Part shown: in pieces, positions 12,718 to 27,137 of the stretch
Position numbering within the stretch: the first letter of the stretch is position 1
How the letters are laid out: every line of letters begins with the position of its first letter
From: Argentina anserina
Taxonomy: Eukaryota; Streptophyta; Magnoliopsida; Rosales; Rosaceae
NCBI RefSeq assembly: GCF_933775445.1
Contig: NC_065875.1
Coordinates: 9,499,001-9,563,000, forward strand
DNA: 64,000 nt
Direction: 5' to 3'
The notes under the pieces: model-generated
Databases searched by the model: none
The model's input: the letters and a program-made list of their open reading frames with translations, nothing else
Told to the model about the DNA's origin: nothing
Made by a program: the position numbers and the translations under genes

Positions 12718-15700
12718 GATAGAAAGATACTCAGTTTGAAAGAAACACACGCCCACACTGGAAACACTCTCGATTTCAAAAGAAAATCGCATCAGAAACC
12801 CGTACAGAAAGAAACACAATCGATAAAAAGATACTCAGTTTGAAAGAAACACACGCCCACACTAGAAATACTCTCAAATTCAAAAGAAAATCGCAACAGA
12901 AACCCGTACAGAAAGATACTCAAACGAGAATTGAAAAGATACTCAAACGATAGAAAGATACTCAGTTTGAAAGAAACACACGCCCACACTGGAAACACTC
13001 TCGAATTCAAAAGAAAATCGCATCAGAAACCCGTACAGAAAGAAACACAATCGATAAAAAGATACTCAGTTTGAAAGAAACACACGCCCACACTAGAAAT
13101 ACTCTCAAATTAAAAAGAAAATCGCAACAGAAAACCGTACACAAAGATACTCAAACGAGAATGGAAAAGATACACAAACGATAAAAAGATACTCAGTTTG
13201 AAAGAAACACACGCCCACACTGGAAACACTCTCGAATTCAAAAGAAAATCGCATCAGAAAGCCGTACAGAAAGAAACTCAAACGATAGAAAGATACTCAG
13301 TTTGAAAGAAACACACGCCCACACTGGAAACACTCTCAAATTCAAAAGAAACTCGCACCAGAAAGCCGTACAGAAAGATACTCAAACGAGAATTGAAAAG
13401 ATACTCAAACGATAGAAAGATACTCAGTTTGGAAGAAACACACGCCCACACTGGAAACACTCTCAAATTCAAAGAAAATCGCATTAGAAAGCCGTACAGA
13501 AATAAACACAATCGATAGAAAGATACTCAGTTTGAAAGAAACACACGCCCACACTGGAAACACTCTCAAATTCAAAAGAAACTCAGACCAGAAAGCCATA
13601 TAGAAAGATACTCAAACGAGAATTGAAAAGATACTCAAACGATAAAAAGATACTCAGTTGGAAAGAAACACACGCCCACACTGGAAACACTCTCAAATTC
13701 AAAGAAAATCGCATCAGAAAGCCGTACAGAAAGAAACACAATCGATAGAAAGATACTCAGTTTGAAAGAAACACACGCCCACACTGGAAACACTATCAAA
13801 TTCAAAGAAAATCGCATCAGAAAGCCGTACAGAAATAAACACAATCGATAGAAAGGTACTCATTTTGAAAGAAACACACACCCACACAGGAAACACACTC
13901 AAATTCAAAAGAAACTCGCACCAGAAAGCCGTACAGAAAGATACTCAAACGAGAATGGAAAAGATACTCAAACGATAGAAAGATACTCAGTTTGAAAGAA
14001 ACACACGCCCACACTGGAAACACTATCAAATTCAAAGAAAATCGCATCAGAAAGCCGTACAGAAATAAACACAATCGATAGAAAGATACTCAGTTTGAAA
14101 GAAACACACGCCGACACTGGAAACACTCTCAAATTCAAAAGAAACTCAGACCAGAAAGCCTTACAGAAAGATACTCAAACGAGAATTGAAAAGATACTCA
14201 AACGATAAAAAGATACTCAGTTGGAAAGAAACACACGCCCACACTGGAAACACTCTCAAATTCAAAGAAAATCACATCAGAAAGCCGTACAGAAATAAAC
14301 ACAATCGATAGAAAGATACTCAGTTTGAAAGAAACACACGCCCACACTGGAAACACTCTCAAATTCAAAAGAAACTCAGACCAGAAAGCCTTACAGAAAG
14401 ATACTCAAACGAGAATTGAAAAGATACTCAAACGATAGAAAGATACTCAGTTGGAAAGAAACACACGCCCACACTGGAAACACTCTCAAATTCAAAGAAA
14501 ATCGCATCAGAAAGCCGTACAGAAAGAAACACAATCGATAGAAAGATACTCAGTTTGAAAGAAACACATGCCCACACTGGAAACACTCTCAAATTCAAAA
14601 GAAACTCGCACCAGAAAGCCGTACAGAAAGATACTCAAACGAGAATTGAAAAGATACTCAAACGATAGAAAGATACTCAGTTTGAAAGAAACACACGCCC
14701 ACACTGGAAACACTCTCAAATTCAAAAGAAACTCAGACCAGAAAGCCATATAGAAAGATACTCAAACGAGAATTGAAAAGATACTCAAACGATAAAAAGA
14801 TACTCAGTTGGAAAGAAACACACGCCCACACTGGAAACACTCTCAAATTCAAAGAAAATCGCATCAGAAAGCCGTACAGAAAGAAACACAATCGATAGAA
14901 AGATACTCAGTTTGAAAGAAACACACGCCCACACTGGAAACACTATCAAATTCAAAGAAAATCGCATCAGAAAGCCGTACAGAAATAAACACAATCGATA
15001 GAAAGGTACTCATTTTGAAAGAAACACACACCCACACAGGAAACACACTCAAATTCAAAAGAAACTCGCACCAGAAAGCCGTACAGAAAGATACTCAAAC
15101 GAGAATGGAAAAGATACTCAAACGATAGAAAGATACTCAGTTTGAAAGAAACACACGCCCACACTGGAAACACTATCAAATTCAAAGAAAATCGCATCAG
15201 AAAGCCGTACAGAAATAAACACAATCGATAGAAAGATACTCAGTTTGAAAGAAACACACGCCCACACTGGAAACACTCTCAAATTCAAAAGAAACTCGCA
15301 CCAGAAACCCGTACAGAAAAATACTCAAACGAGAATTGAAAAGATACTCAAACTATGAAAGATACTCAGTTTGAAAGAAATACACGCCCACACTGGAAAC
15401 ACTATCGAATTCAAAAGAAACTCGCACCAGAAAGCCGTACTGAAGGATACTCAAACGAGAATTGAAAAGATACTCAAACGATAGAAAGATACTCAGTTTG
15501 AAAGAAACACACGCCCACACTGGAAACACTCTCGATTTCAAAAGAAAATCGCATCAGAAACCCGTACAGAAAGAAACACAATCGATAAAAAGATACTCAG
15601 TTTGAAAGAAACACACGCCCACACTAGAAATACTCTCAAATTCAAAAGAAAATCGCAACAGAAACCCGTACAGAAAGATACTCAAACGAGAATTGAAAAG

Positions 15701-17482
15701 ATACTCAAACGATAGAAAGATACTCAGTTTGAAAGAAACACACGCCCACACTGGAAACACTCTCGAATTCAAAAGAAAATCGCATCAGAAACCCGTACAG
15801 AAAGAAACACAATCGATAAAAAGATACTCAGTTTGAAAGAAACACACGCCCACACTAGAAATACTCTCAAATTAAAAAGAAAATCGCAACAGAAAACCGT
15901 ACACAAAGATACTCAAACGAGAATGGAAAAGATACACAAACGATAAAAAGATACTCAGTTTGAAAGAAACACACGCCCACACTGGAAACACTCTCGAATT
16001 CAAAAGAAAATCGCATCAGAAAGCCGTACAGAAAGAAACTCAAACGATAGAAAGATACTCAGTTTGAAAGAAACACACGCCCACACTGGAAACACTCTCA
16101 AATTCAAAAGAAACTCGCACCAGAAAGCCGTACAGAAAGATACTCAAACGAGAATTGAAAAGATACTCAAACGATAGAAAGATACTCAGTTTGGAAGAAA
16201 CACACGCCCACACTGGAAACACTCTCAAATTCAAAGAAAATCGCATTAGAAAGCCGTACAGAAATAAACACAATCGATAGAAAGATACTCAGTTTGAAAG
16301 AAACACACGCCCACACTGGAAACACTCTCAAATTCAAAAGAAACTCAGACCAGAAAGCCATATAGAAAGATACTCAAACGAGAATTGAAAAGATACTCAA
16401 ACGATAAAAAGATACTCAGTTGGAAAGAAACACACGCCCACACTGGAAACACTCTCAAATTCAAAGAAAATCGCATCAGAAAGCCGTACAGAAAGAAACA
16501 CAATCGATAGAAAGATACTCAGTTTGAAAGAAACACACGCCCACACTGGAAACACTATCAAATTCAAAGAAAATCGCATCAGAAAGCCGTACAGAAATAA
16601 ACACAATCGATAGAAAGGTACTCATTTTGAAAGAAACACACACCCACACAGGAAACACACTCAAATTCAAAAGAAACTCGCACCAGAAAGCCGTACAGAA
16701 AGATACTCAAACGAGAATGGAAAAGATACTCAAACGATAGAAAGATACTCAGTTTGAAAGAAACACACGCCCACACTGGAAACACTCTCAAATTCAAAGA
16801 AAATCGCATCAGAAAGCCGTACAGAAATAAACACAATCGATAGAAAGATACTCAGTTTGAAAGAAACACACGCCGACACTGGAAACACTCTCAAATTCAA
16901 AAGAAACTCAGACCAGAAAGCCTTACAGAAAGATACTCAAACGAGAATTGAAAAGATACTCAAACGATAAAAAGATACTCAGTTGGAAAGAAACACACGC
17001 CCACACTGGAAACACTCTCAAATTCAAAGAAAATCACATCAGAAAGCCGTACAGAAATAAACACAATCGATAGAAAGATACTCAGTTTGAAAGAAACACA
17101 CGCCCACACTGGAAACACTCTCAAATTCAAAAGAAACTCAGACCAGAAAGCCTTACAGAAAGATACTCAAACGAGAATTGAAAAGATACTCAAACGATAG
17201 AAAGATACTCAGTTGGAAAGAAACACACGCCCACACTGGAAACACTCTCAAATTCAAAGAAAATCGCATCAGAAAGCCGTACAGAAAGAAACACAATCGA
17301 TAGAAAGATACTCAGTTTGAAAGAAACACATGCCCACACTGGAAACACTCTCAAATTCAAAAGAAACTCGCACCAGAAAGCCGTACAGAAAGATACTCAA
17401 ACGAGAATTGAAAAGATACTCAAACGATAGAAAGATACTCAGTTTGAAAGAAACACACGCCCACACTGGAAACACTCTCAAA
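12541..17482 (+). repeat. 2762-bp higher-order repeat, two copies
   Basis: About 12541-14720 and about 15303-17482 share the same order of variants at a constant offset of 2762 bp. Examples are AAACTATGAAAG (12590 and 15352), CACACTAGAAATACTC, CAGTTTGGAAGAAACAC, AAGCCATATAGAAAG and GATAGAAAGGTACTCATTTTG. At least one substitution separates them (CACTATCAAATTC near 14030 against CACTCTCAAATTC near 16792). The region between is a second nested duplication of 1150 bp. Confidence 0.9.
13641..15290 (+). repeat. Nested 1150-bp duplication, second copy partial
   Basis: Equivalent points 13641 and 14791 both begin GATAAAAAGATACTCAG and are followed by the same variants, including GATAGAAAGGTACTCATTTTG. 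The unit length of 1150 bp fits five 127-bp and five 103-bp monomers. The right copy is followed for about 500 bp; near 15265 the left copy's CGCCGACACTGG is replaced by CGCCCACACTGG, and the array then joins the start of the 2762-bp repeat. The copies appear to result from a crossover inside a larger duplication. Confidence 0.86.
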
Positions 17483-17933
17483 TTCAAAAGAAACTCGCAC
17501 CAGAAAGCCGTACAGAAAGATACTCAAACGAGAATTGAAAAGATACTCAAACGATAGAAAGATACTCAGTTTGAAAGAAACACACGCCCACACTGGAAAC
17601 ACTCTCAAAATCAAAAGAAACTCGCACCAGAAACCCGTACAGAAAGATACTCAAACGAGAATTGAAAAGATACTCAAACGATAGAAAGATACTCAGTTTG
17701 AAAGAAACACACGCCCACACTGGAAACACTCTCAAATTCAAAAGAAAATCGCACCAGAAACCCGTACAGAAAGATACACAAACGAGAATTGAAAAGATAC
17801 TCAAACGATAGAAAGATACTCAGTTTGAAAGAAACACACGCCCACACTGGAAACACTCTCAAATTCAAAAGAAACTCAGACCAGAAAGCCTTACAGAAAG
17901 ATACTCAAACGAGAATTGAAAAGATACTCAAAC

Positions 17934-19140
17934 GATAAAAAGATACTCAGTTTGAAAGAAACACACGCCCACACTGGAAACACTCTCAAATTCAAAGAAA
18001 ATCGCATCGGAAAGCCGTACAGAAAGAAACACAATCGATAGAAAGATACTCAGTTTGAAAGAAACACACGCCCACACTGGAAACACTATCAAATTCAAAA
18101 GAAACTCGCACCAGAAACCCATACACAAAGATACTCAAACGAGAATTGAAAAGATACTCAAACGATAGAAAGATACTCAGTTTGAAAGAAACACACGCCC
18201 ACACTGGAAACACTCTCAAGTTCAAATGAAACTCGCACCAGAAACCCGTCCAGAAAGATACTCAAACGAGAATTGAAAAGATACTCAAACGATAGAAAGA
18301 TACTCAATTTGAAAGAAACACACGCCCACACTGGAAACACTCTCAAATTCAAAAGAAACCCGCACCAGAAACCCGTACACAAAGATACTCAAACGAGAAT
18401 TGAAAATATACTCAAACGATAGAAAGATACTCAGTTTGAAAGAAACACACGCCCACACAGGAAACACACTCAAATTCAAAAGAAACTCGCACCAGAAAGC
18501 CGTACAGAAAGATACTCAAACGAGAATGGAAAAGATACACAAACGATAGAAAGATACTGAGTTTGAAAGAAACACACGCCCACACTGGAAACACTCTCGA
18601 ATTCAAAAGAAAATCGCATCAGAAAGCCGTACAGAAAGAATCTCAAACGATCGAAAGATACTCAGTTTGAAAGAAACACACGCCCACACTGGAAACACTC
18701 TCAAATTCAAAAGAAACTCGCACCAGAAACCCGTACAGAAAAATACTCAAACGAGAATTGAAAAGATACTCAAACTATGAAAGATACTCAGTTTGAAAGA
18801 AATACACGCCCACACTGGAAACACTATCGAATTCAAAAGAAACTCGCACCAGAAAGCCGTACTGAAGGATACTCAAACGAGAATTGAAAAGATACTCAAA
18901 CGATAGAAAGATACTCAGTTTGAAAGAAACACACGCCCACACTGGAAACACTCTCGAATTCAAAAGAAAATCGCATCAGAAACCCGTACAGAAAGAAACA
19001 CAATCGATAAAAAGATACTCAGTTTGAAAGAAACACACGCCCACACTAGAAATACTCTCAAATTCAAAAGAAAATCGCAACAGAAACCCGTACAGAAAGA
19101 TACTCAAACGAGAATTGAAAAGATACTCAAACGATAGAAA
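17934..19140 (+). repeat. ~1.2-kb block duplicated 4076 bp downstream
   Basis: 17934 to about 19140 matches 22010 to about 23230 at an offset of 4076 bp, with the same chain of variants (CTCAAGTTCAAATGAAAC, GAAAATATACTC, AAAGAATCTCAAACGATCG, AAACTATGAAAG). The same chain also occurs at 11750-12990, so this block exists at least three times in the window. A few substitutions distinguish the copies, for example AACACGTCCAG near 22320 against AACCCGTCCAG near 18244. Confidence 0.89.
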
Positions 19141-19240
19141 GATACTCAGTTTGAAAGAAACACACGCCCACACTGGAAACACTCTCAAATTCAAAGAAAA
19201 TCGCATCAGAAAGCCGTACAGAAAGAAACTCAATCGATAG

Positions 19241-19280
19241 AAAGATACTCAGTTTGAAAGAAAGATACTCAGTTTTAAAG
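19241..19280 (+). repeat. Second instance of the 20-bp tandem duplication
   Basis: AAAGATACTCAGTTTGAAAG at 19241 is followed directly by AAAGATACTCAGTTTTAAAG at 19261. It corresponds to the duplication at 8981-9020 at an offset of 10261 bp, inside a shared stretch of about 1.1 kb (about 8510-9640 against 18770-19900). The single substitution shows the two copies have begun to diverge. Confidence 0.92.
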
Positions 19281-20073
19281 AAACACACGCCCACACTGGA
19301 AACACTCTCAAATTCAAAGAAAATCGCATCAGAAAGCCGTACAGAAAGAAACACAATCGATAGAAAGATACTCAGTATGAAAGAAACACACGCCCACACT
19401 GGAAACACTCTCAAATTCAAAAGAAACTCGCACCAGAAACCCGTACACAAAGATACTCAAACGAGAATTGAAAAGATACTCAAACGATAGAAAGATACTC
19501 AGTTTGAAAGAAACACACGCCCACACTGGAAACACTCTCGTATTCAAAAGAAAATCGCATCAGAAAGCCATACAGAAAGAAACTCAAACGATAGAAAGAT
19601 ACTCAGTTTGAAAGAAACACACGCCCACACTGGAAACACTCTCAAATTCAAAAGAAACTCGCACCAGAAACCCGTACAGAAAGATACTCAAACGAGAATT
19701 GAAAAGATACTCAAACGATAGAAAGGTACTCATTTTGAAAGAAACACACACCCACACAGGAAACACACTCAAATTCAAAAGAAACTCGCACCAGAAAGCC
19801 GTACAGAAAGATACTTAAACGAGAATGGAAAAGATACTCAAACGATAGAAAGATACTCAGTTTGAAAGAAACACACGCCCACACTGGAAACACTATCAAA
19901 TTCAAAGAAAATCGCATCAGAAAGCCGTACAGAAATAAACACAATCGATAGAAAGATACTCAGTTTGAAAGAAACACACGCCCACACTGGAAACACTCTC
20001 AAATTCAAAAGAAACTCAGACCAGAAAGCCTTACAGAAAGATACTCAAACGAGAATTGAAAAGATACTCAAAC

Positions 20074-22009
20074 GATAAAAAGATACTCAGTTGGAAAGAA
20101 ACACACGCCCACACTGGAAACACTCTCAAATTCAAAGAAAATCACATCAGAAAGCCGTACAGAAATAAACACAATCGATAGAAAGATACTCAGTTTGAAA
20201 GAAACACACGCCCACACTGGAAACACTCTCAAATTCAAAAGAAACTCAGACCAGAAAGCCTTACAGAAAGATACTCAAACGAGAATTGAAAAGATACTCA
20301 AACGATAGAAAGATACTCAGTTGGAAAGAAACACACGCCCACACTGGAAACACTCTCAAATTCAAAGAAAATCGCATCAGAAAGCCGTACAGAAAGAAAC
20401 ACAATCGATAGAAAGATACTCAGTTTGAAAGAAACACATGCCCACACTGGAAACACTCTCTAATTCAAAAGAAACTCGCACCAGAAAGCCGTACAGAAAG
20501 ATACTCAAACGAGAATTGAAAAGATACTCAAACGATAGAAAGATACTCAGTTTGAAAGAAACACACGCCCACACTGGAAACACTCTCAAATTCAAAAGAA
20601 ACTCGCACCAGAAAGCCGTACAGAAAGATACTCAAACGAGAATTGAAAAGATACTCAAACGATAGAAAGATACTCAGTTTGAAAGAAACACACGCCCACA
20701 CTGGAAACACTCTCAAATTCAAAAGAAACTCGCACCAGAAACCCGTACAGAAAGATACTCAAACGAGAATTGAAAAGATACTCAAACGATAGAAAGATAC
20801 TCAGTTTGAAAGAAACACACGCCCACACTGGAAACACTCTCAAATTCAAAAGAAAATCGCACCAGAAACCCGTACAGAAAGATACTCAAACGAGAATTGA
20901 AAAGATACTCAAACGATAGAAAGATACTCAGTTTGAAAGAAACACACGCCCACACTGGAAACACTCTCAAATTCAAAAGAAACTCAGACCAGAAAGCCTT
21001 ACAGAAAGATACTCAAACGAGAATTGAAAAGATACTCAAACGATAGAAAGATACTCAGTTTGAAAGAAACACACGCCCACACTGGAAACACTCTCAAATT
21101 CAAAGAAAATCGCATCAGAAAGCCGTACAGAAATAAACACAATCGATAGAAAGATACTCAGTTTGAAAGAAACACACGCCCACACTGGAAACACTCTCAA
21201 ATTCAAAAGAAACTCAGACCAGAAAGCCTTACAGAAAGATACTCAAACGAGAATTGAAAAGATACTCAAACGATAGAAATATACTCAGTTGGAAAGAAAC
21301 ACACGCCCACACTGGAAACACTCTCAAATTCAAAGAAAATCGCATCAGAAAGCCGTACAGAAAGAAACACAATCGATAGAAAGATACTCAGTTTGAAAGA
21401 AACACATGCCCACACTGGAAACACTCTCTAATTCAAAAGAAACTCGCACCAGAAAGCCGTACAGAAAGATACTCAAACGAGAATTGAAAAGATACTCAAA
21501 CGATAGAAAGATACTCAGTTTGAAAGAAACACACGCCCACACTGGAAACACTCTCAAATTCAAAAGAAACTCGCACCAGAAAGCCGTACAGAAAGATACT
21601 CAAACGAGAATTGAAAAGATACTCAAACGATAGAAAGATACTCAGTTTGAAAGAAACACACGCCCACACTGGAAACACTCTCAAATTCAAAAGAAACTCG
21701 CACCAGAAACCCGTACAGAAAGATACTCAAACGAGAATTGAAAAGATACTCAAACGATAGAAAGATACTCAGTTTGAAAGAAACACACGCCCACACTGGA
21801 AACACTCTCAAATTCAAAAGAAAATCGCACCAGAAACCCGTACAGAAAGATACTCAAACGAGAATTGAAAAGATACTCAAACGATAGAAAGATACTCAGT
21901 TTGAAAGAAACACACGCCCACACTGGAAACACTCTCAAATTCAAAAGAAACTCAGACCAGAAAGCCTTACAGAAAGATACTCAAACGAGAATTGAAAAGA
22001 TACTCAAAC
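20074..22009 (+). repeat. 968-bp higher-order repeat, two adjacent copies
   Basis: Equivalent points are at 20074, 21042 and 22010, so the two copies are exactly 968 bp each. In the first copy the monomers are 103, 127, 103, then five of 127 bp (points 20177, 20304, 20407, 20534, 20661, 20788, 20915, 21042). Both share CTCTAATTCAAAAG (near 20458 and 21426), CACATGCCCACACTGG and the CTCAGACCAG/AAAGCCTTACAG pair. They differ at scattered bases, such as GATAGAAATATACTC near 21276 against GATAGAAAGATACTC near 20308. Confidence 0.93.
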
Positions 22010-23312
22010 GATAAAAAGATACTCAGTTTGAAAGAAACACACGCCCACACTGGAAACACTCTCAAATTCAAAGAAAATAGCATCGGAAAGCCGTACAGAA
22101 AGAAACACAATCGATAGAAAGATACTCAGTTTGAAAGAAACACACGCCCACACTGGAAACACTATCAAATTCAAAAGAAACTCGCACCAGAAACCCATAC
22201 ACAAAGATACTCAAATGAGAATTGAAAAGATACTCAAACGATAGAAAGATACTCAGTTTGAAAGAAACACACGCCCACACTGGAAACACTCTCAAGTTCA
22301 AATGAAACTCGCACCAGAAACACGTCCAGAAAGATACTCAAACGAGAATTGAAAAGATACTCAAACGATAGAAAGATACTCAATTTGAAAGAAACACACG
22401 CCCACACTGGAAACACTCTCAAATTCAAAAGAAACTCGCACCAGAAACCCGTACACAAAGATACTCAAACGAGAATTGAAAATATACTCAAACGATAGAA
22501 AGATACTCAGTTTGAAAGAAACACACACCCACACAGGAAACACACTCAAATTCAAAAGAAACTCGCACCAGAAAGCCGTACAGAAAGATACTCAAACGAG
22601 AATGGAAAAGATACACAAACGATAGAAAGATACTCAGTTTGAAAGAAACACACGCCCACACTGGAAACACTCTCGAATTCAAAAGAAAATCGCATCAGAA
22701 AGCCGTACAGAAAGAATCTCAAACGATCGAAAGATACTCAGTTTGAAAGAAACACACGCCCACACTGGAAACACTCTCAAATTCAAAAGAAACTCGCACC
22801 AGAAACCCGTACAGAAAAATACTCAAACGAGAATTGAAAAGATACTCAAACTATGAAAGATACTCAGTTTGAAAGAAATACACGCCCACACTGGAAACAC
22901 TATCGAATTCAAAAGAAACTCGCACCAGAAATCCGTACTGAAGGATACTCAAACGAGAATTGAAAAGATACTCAAACGATAGAAAGATACTCAGTTTGAA
23001 AGAAACACACGCCCACACTGGAAACACTCTCGATTTCAAAAGAAAATCGAATCAGAAACCCGTACAGAAAGAAACACAATCGATAAAAAGATACTCAGTT
23101 TGAAAGAAACACACGCCCACACTAGAAATACTCTCAAATTCAAAAGAAAATCGCAACAGAAACCCGTACAGAAAGATACTCAAACGAGAATTGAAAAGAT
23201 ACTCAAACGATAGAAAGATACTCAGTTTGAAAGAAACACACGCCCACACTGGAAACACTCTCGAATTCAAAAGAAAATCGCATCAGAAACCCGTACAGAA
23301 AGAAACACAATC

Positions 23313-26300
23313 GATAAAAAGATACTCAGTTTGAAAGAAACACACGCCCACACTAGAAATACTCTCAAATTCAAAAGAAAATCGCAACAGAAACCCGTAC
23401 ACAAAGATACTCAAACGAGAATGGAAAAGATACACAAACGATAAAAAGATACTCAGTTTGAAAGAAACACACGCCCACACTGGAAACACTCTCGAATTCA
23501 AAAGAAAATCGCATCAGAAAGCCGTACAGAAAGAAACTCAAACGATAGAAAGATACTCAGTTTGAAAGAAACACACGCCCACACTGGAAACACTCTCAAA
23601 TTCAAAAGAAACTCGCACCAGAAAGCCGTACAGAAAGATACTCAAACGAGAATTGAAAAGATACTCAAACGATAGAAAGATACTCAGTTTGGAAGAAACA
23701 CACGCCCACACTGGAAACACTCTCAAATTCAAAGAAAATCGCATCAGAAAGCCGTACAGAAAGAAACTCAATCGATAGAAAGATACTCAGTTTGAAAGAA
23801 ACACACGCCCACACTGGAAACACTCTCAAATTCAAAGAAAATTGCATCAGAAAGCCGTACAGAAAGAAACACAATCGATAGAAAGATACTCAGTTTGAGA
23901 GAAACACACGCCCACACTGGAAACACTCTCAAATTCAAAAGAAACTCGCACCAGAAACCCGTACACAAAGATACTCAAACGAGAATTGAAAAGATACTCA
24001 AACGATAGAAAGATAATCAGTTTGAAAGAAATACACGCCCACACTGGAAAGACTCTCGAATTCAAAAGAAAATCGCATCAGAAACCCGTACAGAAAGAAA
24101 CACAATCGATAAAAAGATACTCAGTTTGAAAGAAACACACGCCCACACTAGAAATACTCTCAAATTCAAAAGAAAATCGCAACAGAAACCCGTACACAAA
24201 GATACTCAAACGAGAATGGAAAAGATACACAAACGATAAAAAGATACTCAGTTTGAAAGAAACACACGCCCACACTGGAAACACTCTCGAATTCAAAAGA
24301 AAATCGCATCAGAAAGCCGTACAGAAAGAAACTCAATCGATAGAAAGATACTCAGTTTGAAAGAAACACACGCCCACACTGGAAACACTCTCAAATTCAA
24401 AGAAAATCGCATCAGAAAGCCGTACAGAAAGAAACACAATCGATAGAAAGATACTCAGTTTGAGAGAAACACACGCCCACACTGGAAACACTCTCAAATT
24501 CAAAAGAAACTCGCACCAGAAACCCGTACACAAAGATACTCAAACGAGAATTGAAAAGATACTCAAACGATAGAAAGATAATCAGTTTGAAAGAAATACA
24601 CGCCCACACTGGAAAGACTCTCGAATTCAAAAGAAAATCGCATCAGAAACCCGTACAGAAAGAAACACAATCGATAAAAAGATACTCAGTTTGAAAGAAA
24701 CACACGCCCACACTAGAAATACTCTCAAATTCAAAAGAAAATCGCAACAGAAACCCGTACACAAAGATACTCAAACGAGAATGGAAAAGATACACAAACG
24801 ATAAAAAGATACTCAGTTTGAAAGAAACACACGCCCACACTGGAAACACTCTCGAATTCAAAAGAAACTCGCACCAGAAAGCCGTACAGAAAGAAACTCA
24901 ATCGATAGAAAGATACTCAGTTTGAAAGAAACACACGCCCACACTGGAAACACTCTCAAATTCAAAAGAAACTCGCACCAGAAAGCCGTACAGAAAGATA
25001 CTCAAACGAGAATTGAAAAGATACTCAAACGATAGAAAGATACTCAGTTTGGAAGAAACACACGCCCACACTGGAAACACTCTCAAATTCAAAGAAAATC
25101 GCATCAGAAAGCCGTACAGAAAGAAACTCAATCGATAGAAAGATACTCAGTTTGAAAGAAACACACGCCCACACTGGAAACACTCTCAAATTCAAAGAAA
25201 ATCGCATCAGAAAGCCGTACAGAAAGAAACACAATCGATAGAAAGATACTCAGTTTGAGAGAAACACACGCCCACACTGGAAACACTCTCAAATTCAAAA
25301 GAAACTCGCACCAGAAACCCGTACACAAAGATACTCAAACGAGAATTGAAAAGATACTCAAACGATAGAAAGATAATCAGTTTGAAAGAAATACACGCCC
25401 ACACTGGAAAGACTCTCGAATTCAAAAGAAAATCGCATCAGAAACCCGTACAGAAAGAAACACAATCGATAAAAAGATACTCAGTTTGAAAGAAACACAC
25501 GCCCACACTAGAAATACTCTCAAATTCAAAAGAAAATCGCAACAGAAACCCGTACACAAAGATACTCAAACGAGAATGGAAAAGATACACAAACGATAAA
25601 AAGATACTCAGTTTGAAAGAAACACACGCCCACACTGGAAACACTCTCGAATTCAAAAGAAAATCGCATCAGAAAGCCGTACAGAAAGAAACTCAATCGA
25701 TAGAAAGATACTCAGTTTGAAAGAAACACACGCCCACACTGGAAACACTCTCAAATTCAAAAGAAACTCGCATCAGAAAGCCGTACAGAAAGAAACTCAA
25801 TCGATAAAAAGATACTCAGTTTGAAAGAAACACACGCCCACACTGGAAACACTCTCAAATTCAAAGAAAATCGCATCAGAAAGCCGTACAGAAAGAAACA
25901 CAATCGATAGAAAGATACTCAGTTTGAAAGAAACACACGCCCACACTGGAAACACTCTCAAATTCAAAAGAAACTCGCACCAGAAACCCGTACACAAAGA
26001 TACTCAAACGAGAATTGAAAAGATACTCAAACGATAGAAAGATACTCAGTTTGAAAGAAACACACGCCCACACTGGAAAGACTCTCGAATTCAAAAGAAA
26101 TTCGCATCAGAAAGCCGTACAGAAAGAAATTCAAACGATAGAAAGATACTCAGTTTGGAAGAAACACACGCCCACACTGGAAACACTCTCAAATTCAAAG
26201 AAAATCGCATCAGAAAGCCGTACAGAAAGATACTCAAACGATAGAAAGTTACTCAGTTTGAAAGAAACACACGCCCACACTGGAAACACTCTCAAATTCA

Positions 26301-27137
26301 AAGAAAATCGCATCAGAAAGCCGTACAGAAAGATACTCAAACGATAGAAAGATACTCAGTTTGAAAGAAACACACGCCCACACTGGAAACACTCTCAAAT
26401 TCAAAGAAAATCGCATCAGAAAGCCGTACAGAAAGAAACACAATCGATAGAAAGATACTCAGTTTGAAAGAAACACACGCCCACACTGGAAACACTCTCA
26501 AATTCAAAAGAAACTCGCACCAGAAACCCGTACACAAAGATACTCAAACGAGAATTGAAAAGATACTCAAACGATAGAAAGATACTCAGTTTGAAAGAAA
26601 CACACGCCCACACTGGAAAGACTCTCGAATTCAAAAGAAATTCGCATCAGAAAGCCGTACAGAAAGAAATTCAAACGATAGAAAGATACTCAGTTTGAAA
26701 GAAAGACACGCCCACACTGGAAACACTCTCAAATTCAAAAGAACTCGCACCAGAAAGCCGTACAGAAAGATACTCAAACGAGAATTGAAAAGATACTCAA
26801 ACGATAGAAAGATACTCAGTTTGAAAGAAACACACGCCCACACTGGAAACACTCTCGAATTCAAAAGAAAATCGCATCAGAAACCCGTACAGAAAGAAAC
26901 ACAATCGATAAAAAGATACTCAGTTTCAAAGAAACACACGCCCACACTGGAAACACTCTCAAATTCAAAAGAAACTCGCACCAGAAACCCGTACAGAAAG
27001 ATACACAAACGAGAATTGAAAAGATACTCAAACGATAGAAAGATACTCAGTTTGAAAGAAACACACGCCCACACTGGAAACACTCTCGAATTCAAAAGAA
27101 AATCGCATCAGAAACCCGTACAGAAAGAAACATAATC
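23313..27137 (+). repeat. 3825-bp higher-order repeat, copy 1
   Basis: This unit runs between GATAAAAAG points at 23313 and 27138. It is built from smaller units: points at 24108, 24673 and 25468 give 795, 565 and 795 bp. 565 fits two 127-bp, two 104-bp and one 103-bp monomers; 795 adds one 127-bp and one 103-bp monomer. Markers include CAGTTTGAGAGAAACAC, GATAATCAGTTTG, GGAAAGACTCTCGAATTC and CACACTAGAAATACTC. The right part has GAAATTCGCATC monomers and a GAAAGACACGCCC monomer near 26701. Confidence 0.92.

Noticed and set aside
15353..15772. Hydrophobic - strand frames (for example peptides with FLSFEYLFNSRLSIF) that look like membrane segments or signal peptides
   Set aside because: The reverse complement of an A-rich repeat is T-rich, and T-rich codons give Phe, Leu, Ile and Ser. 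The same peptide recurs throughout with no conservation beyond that of the DNA.
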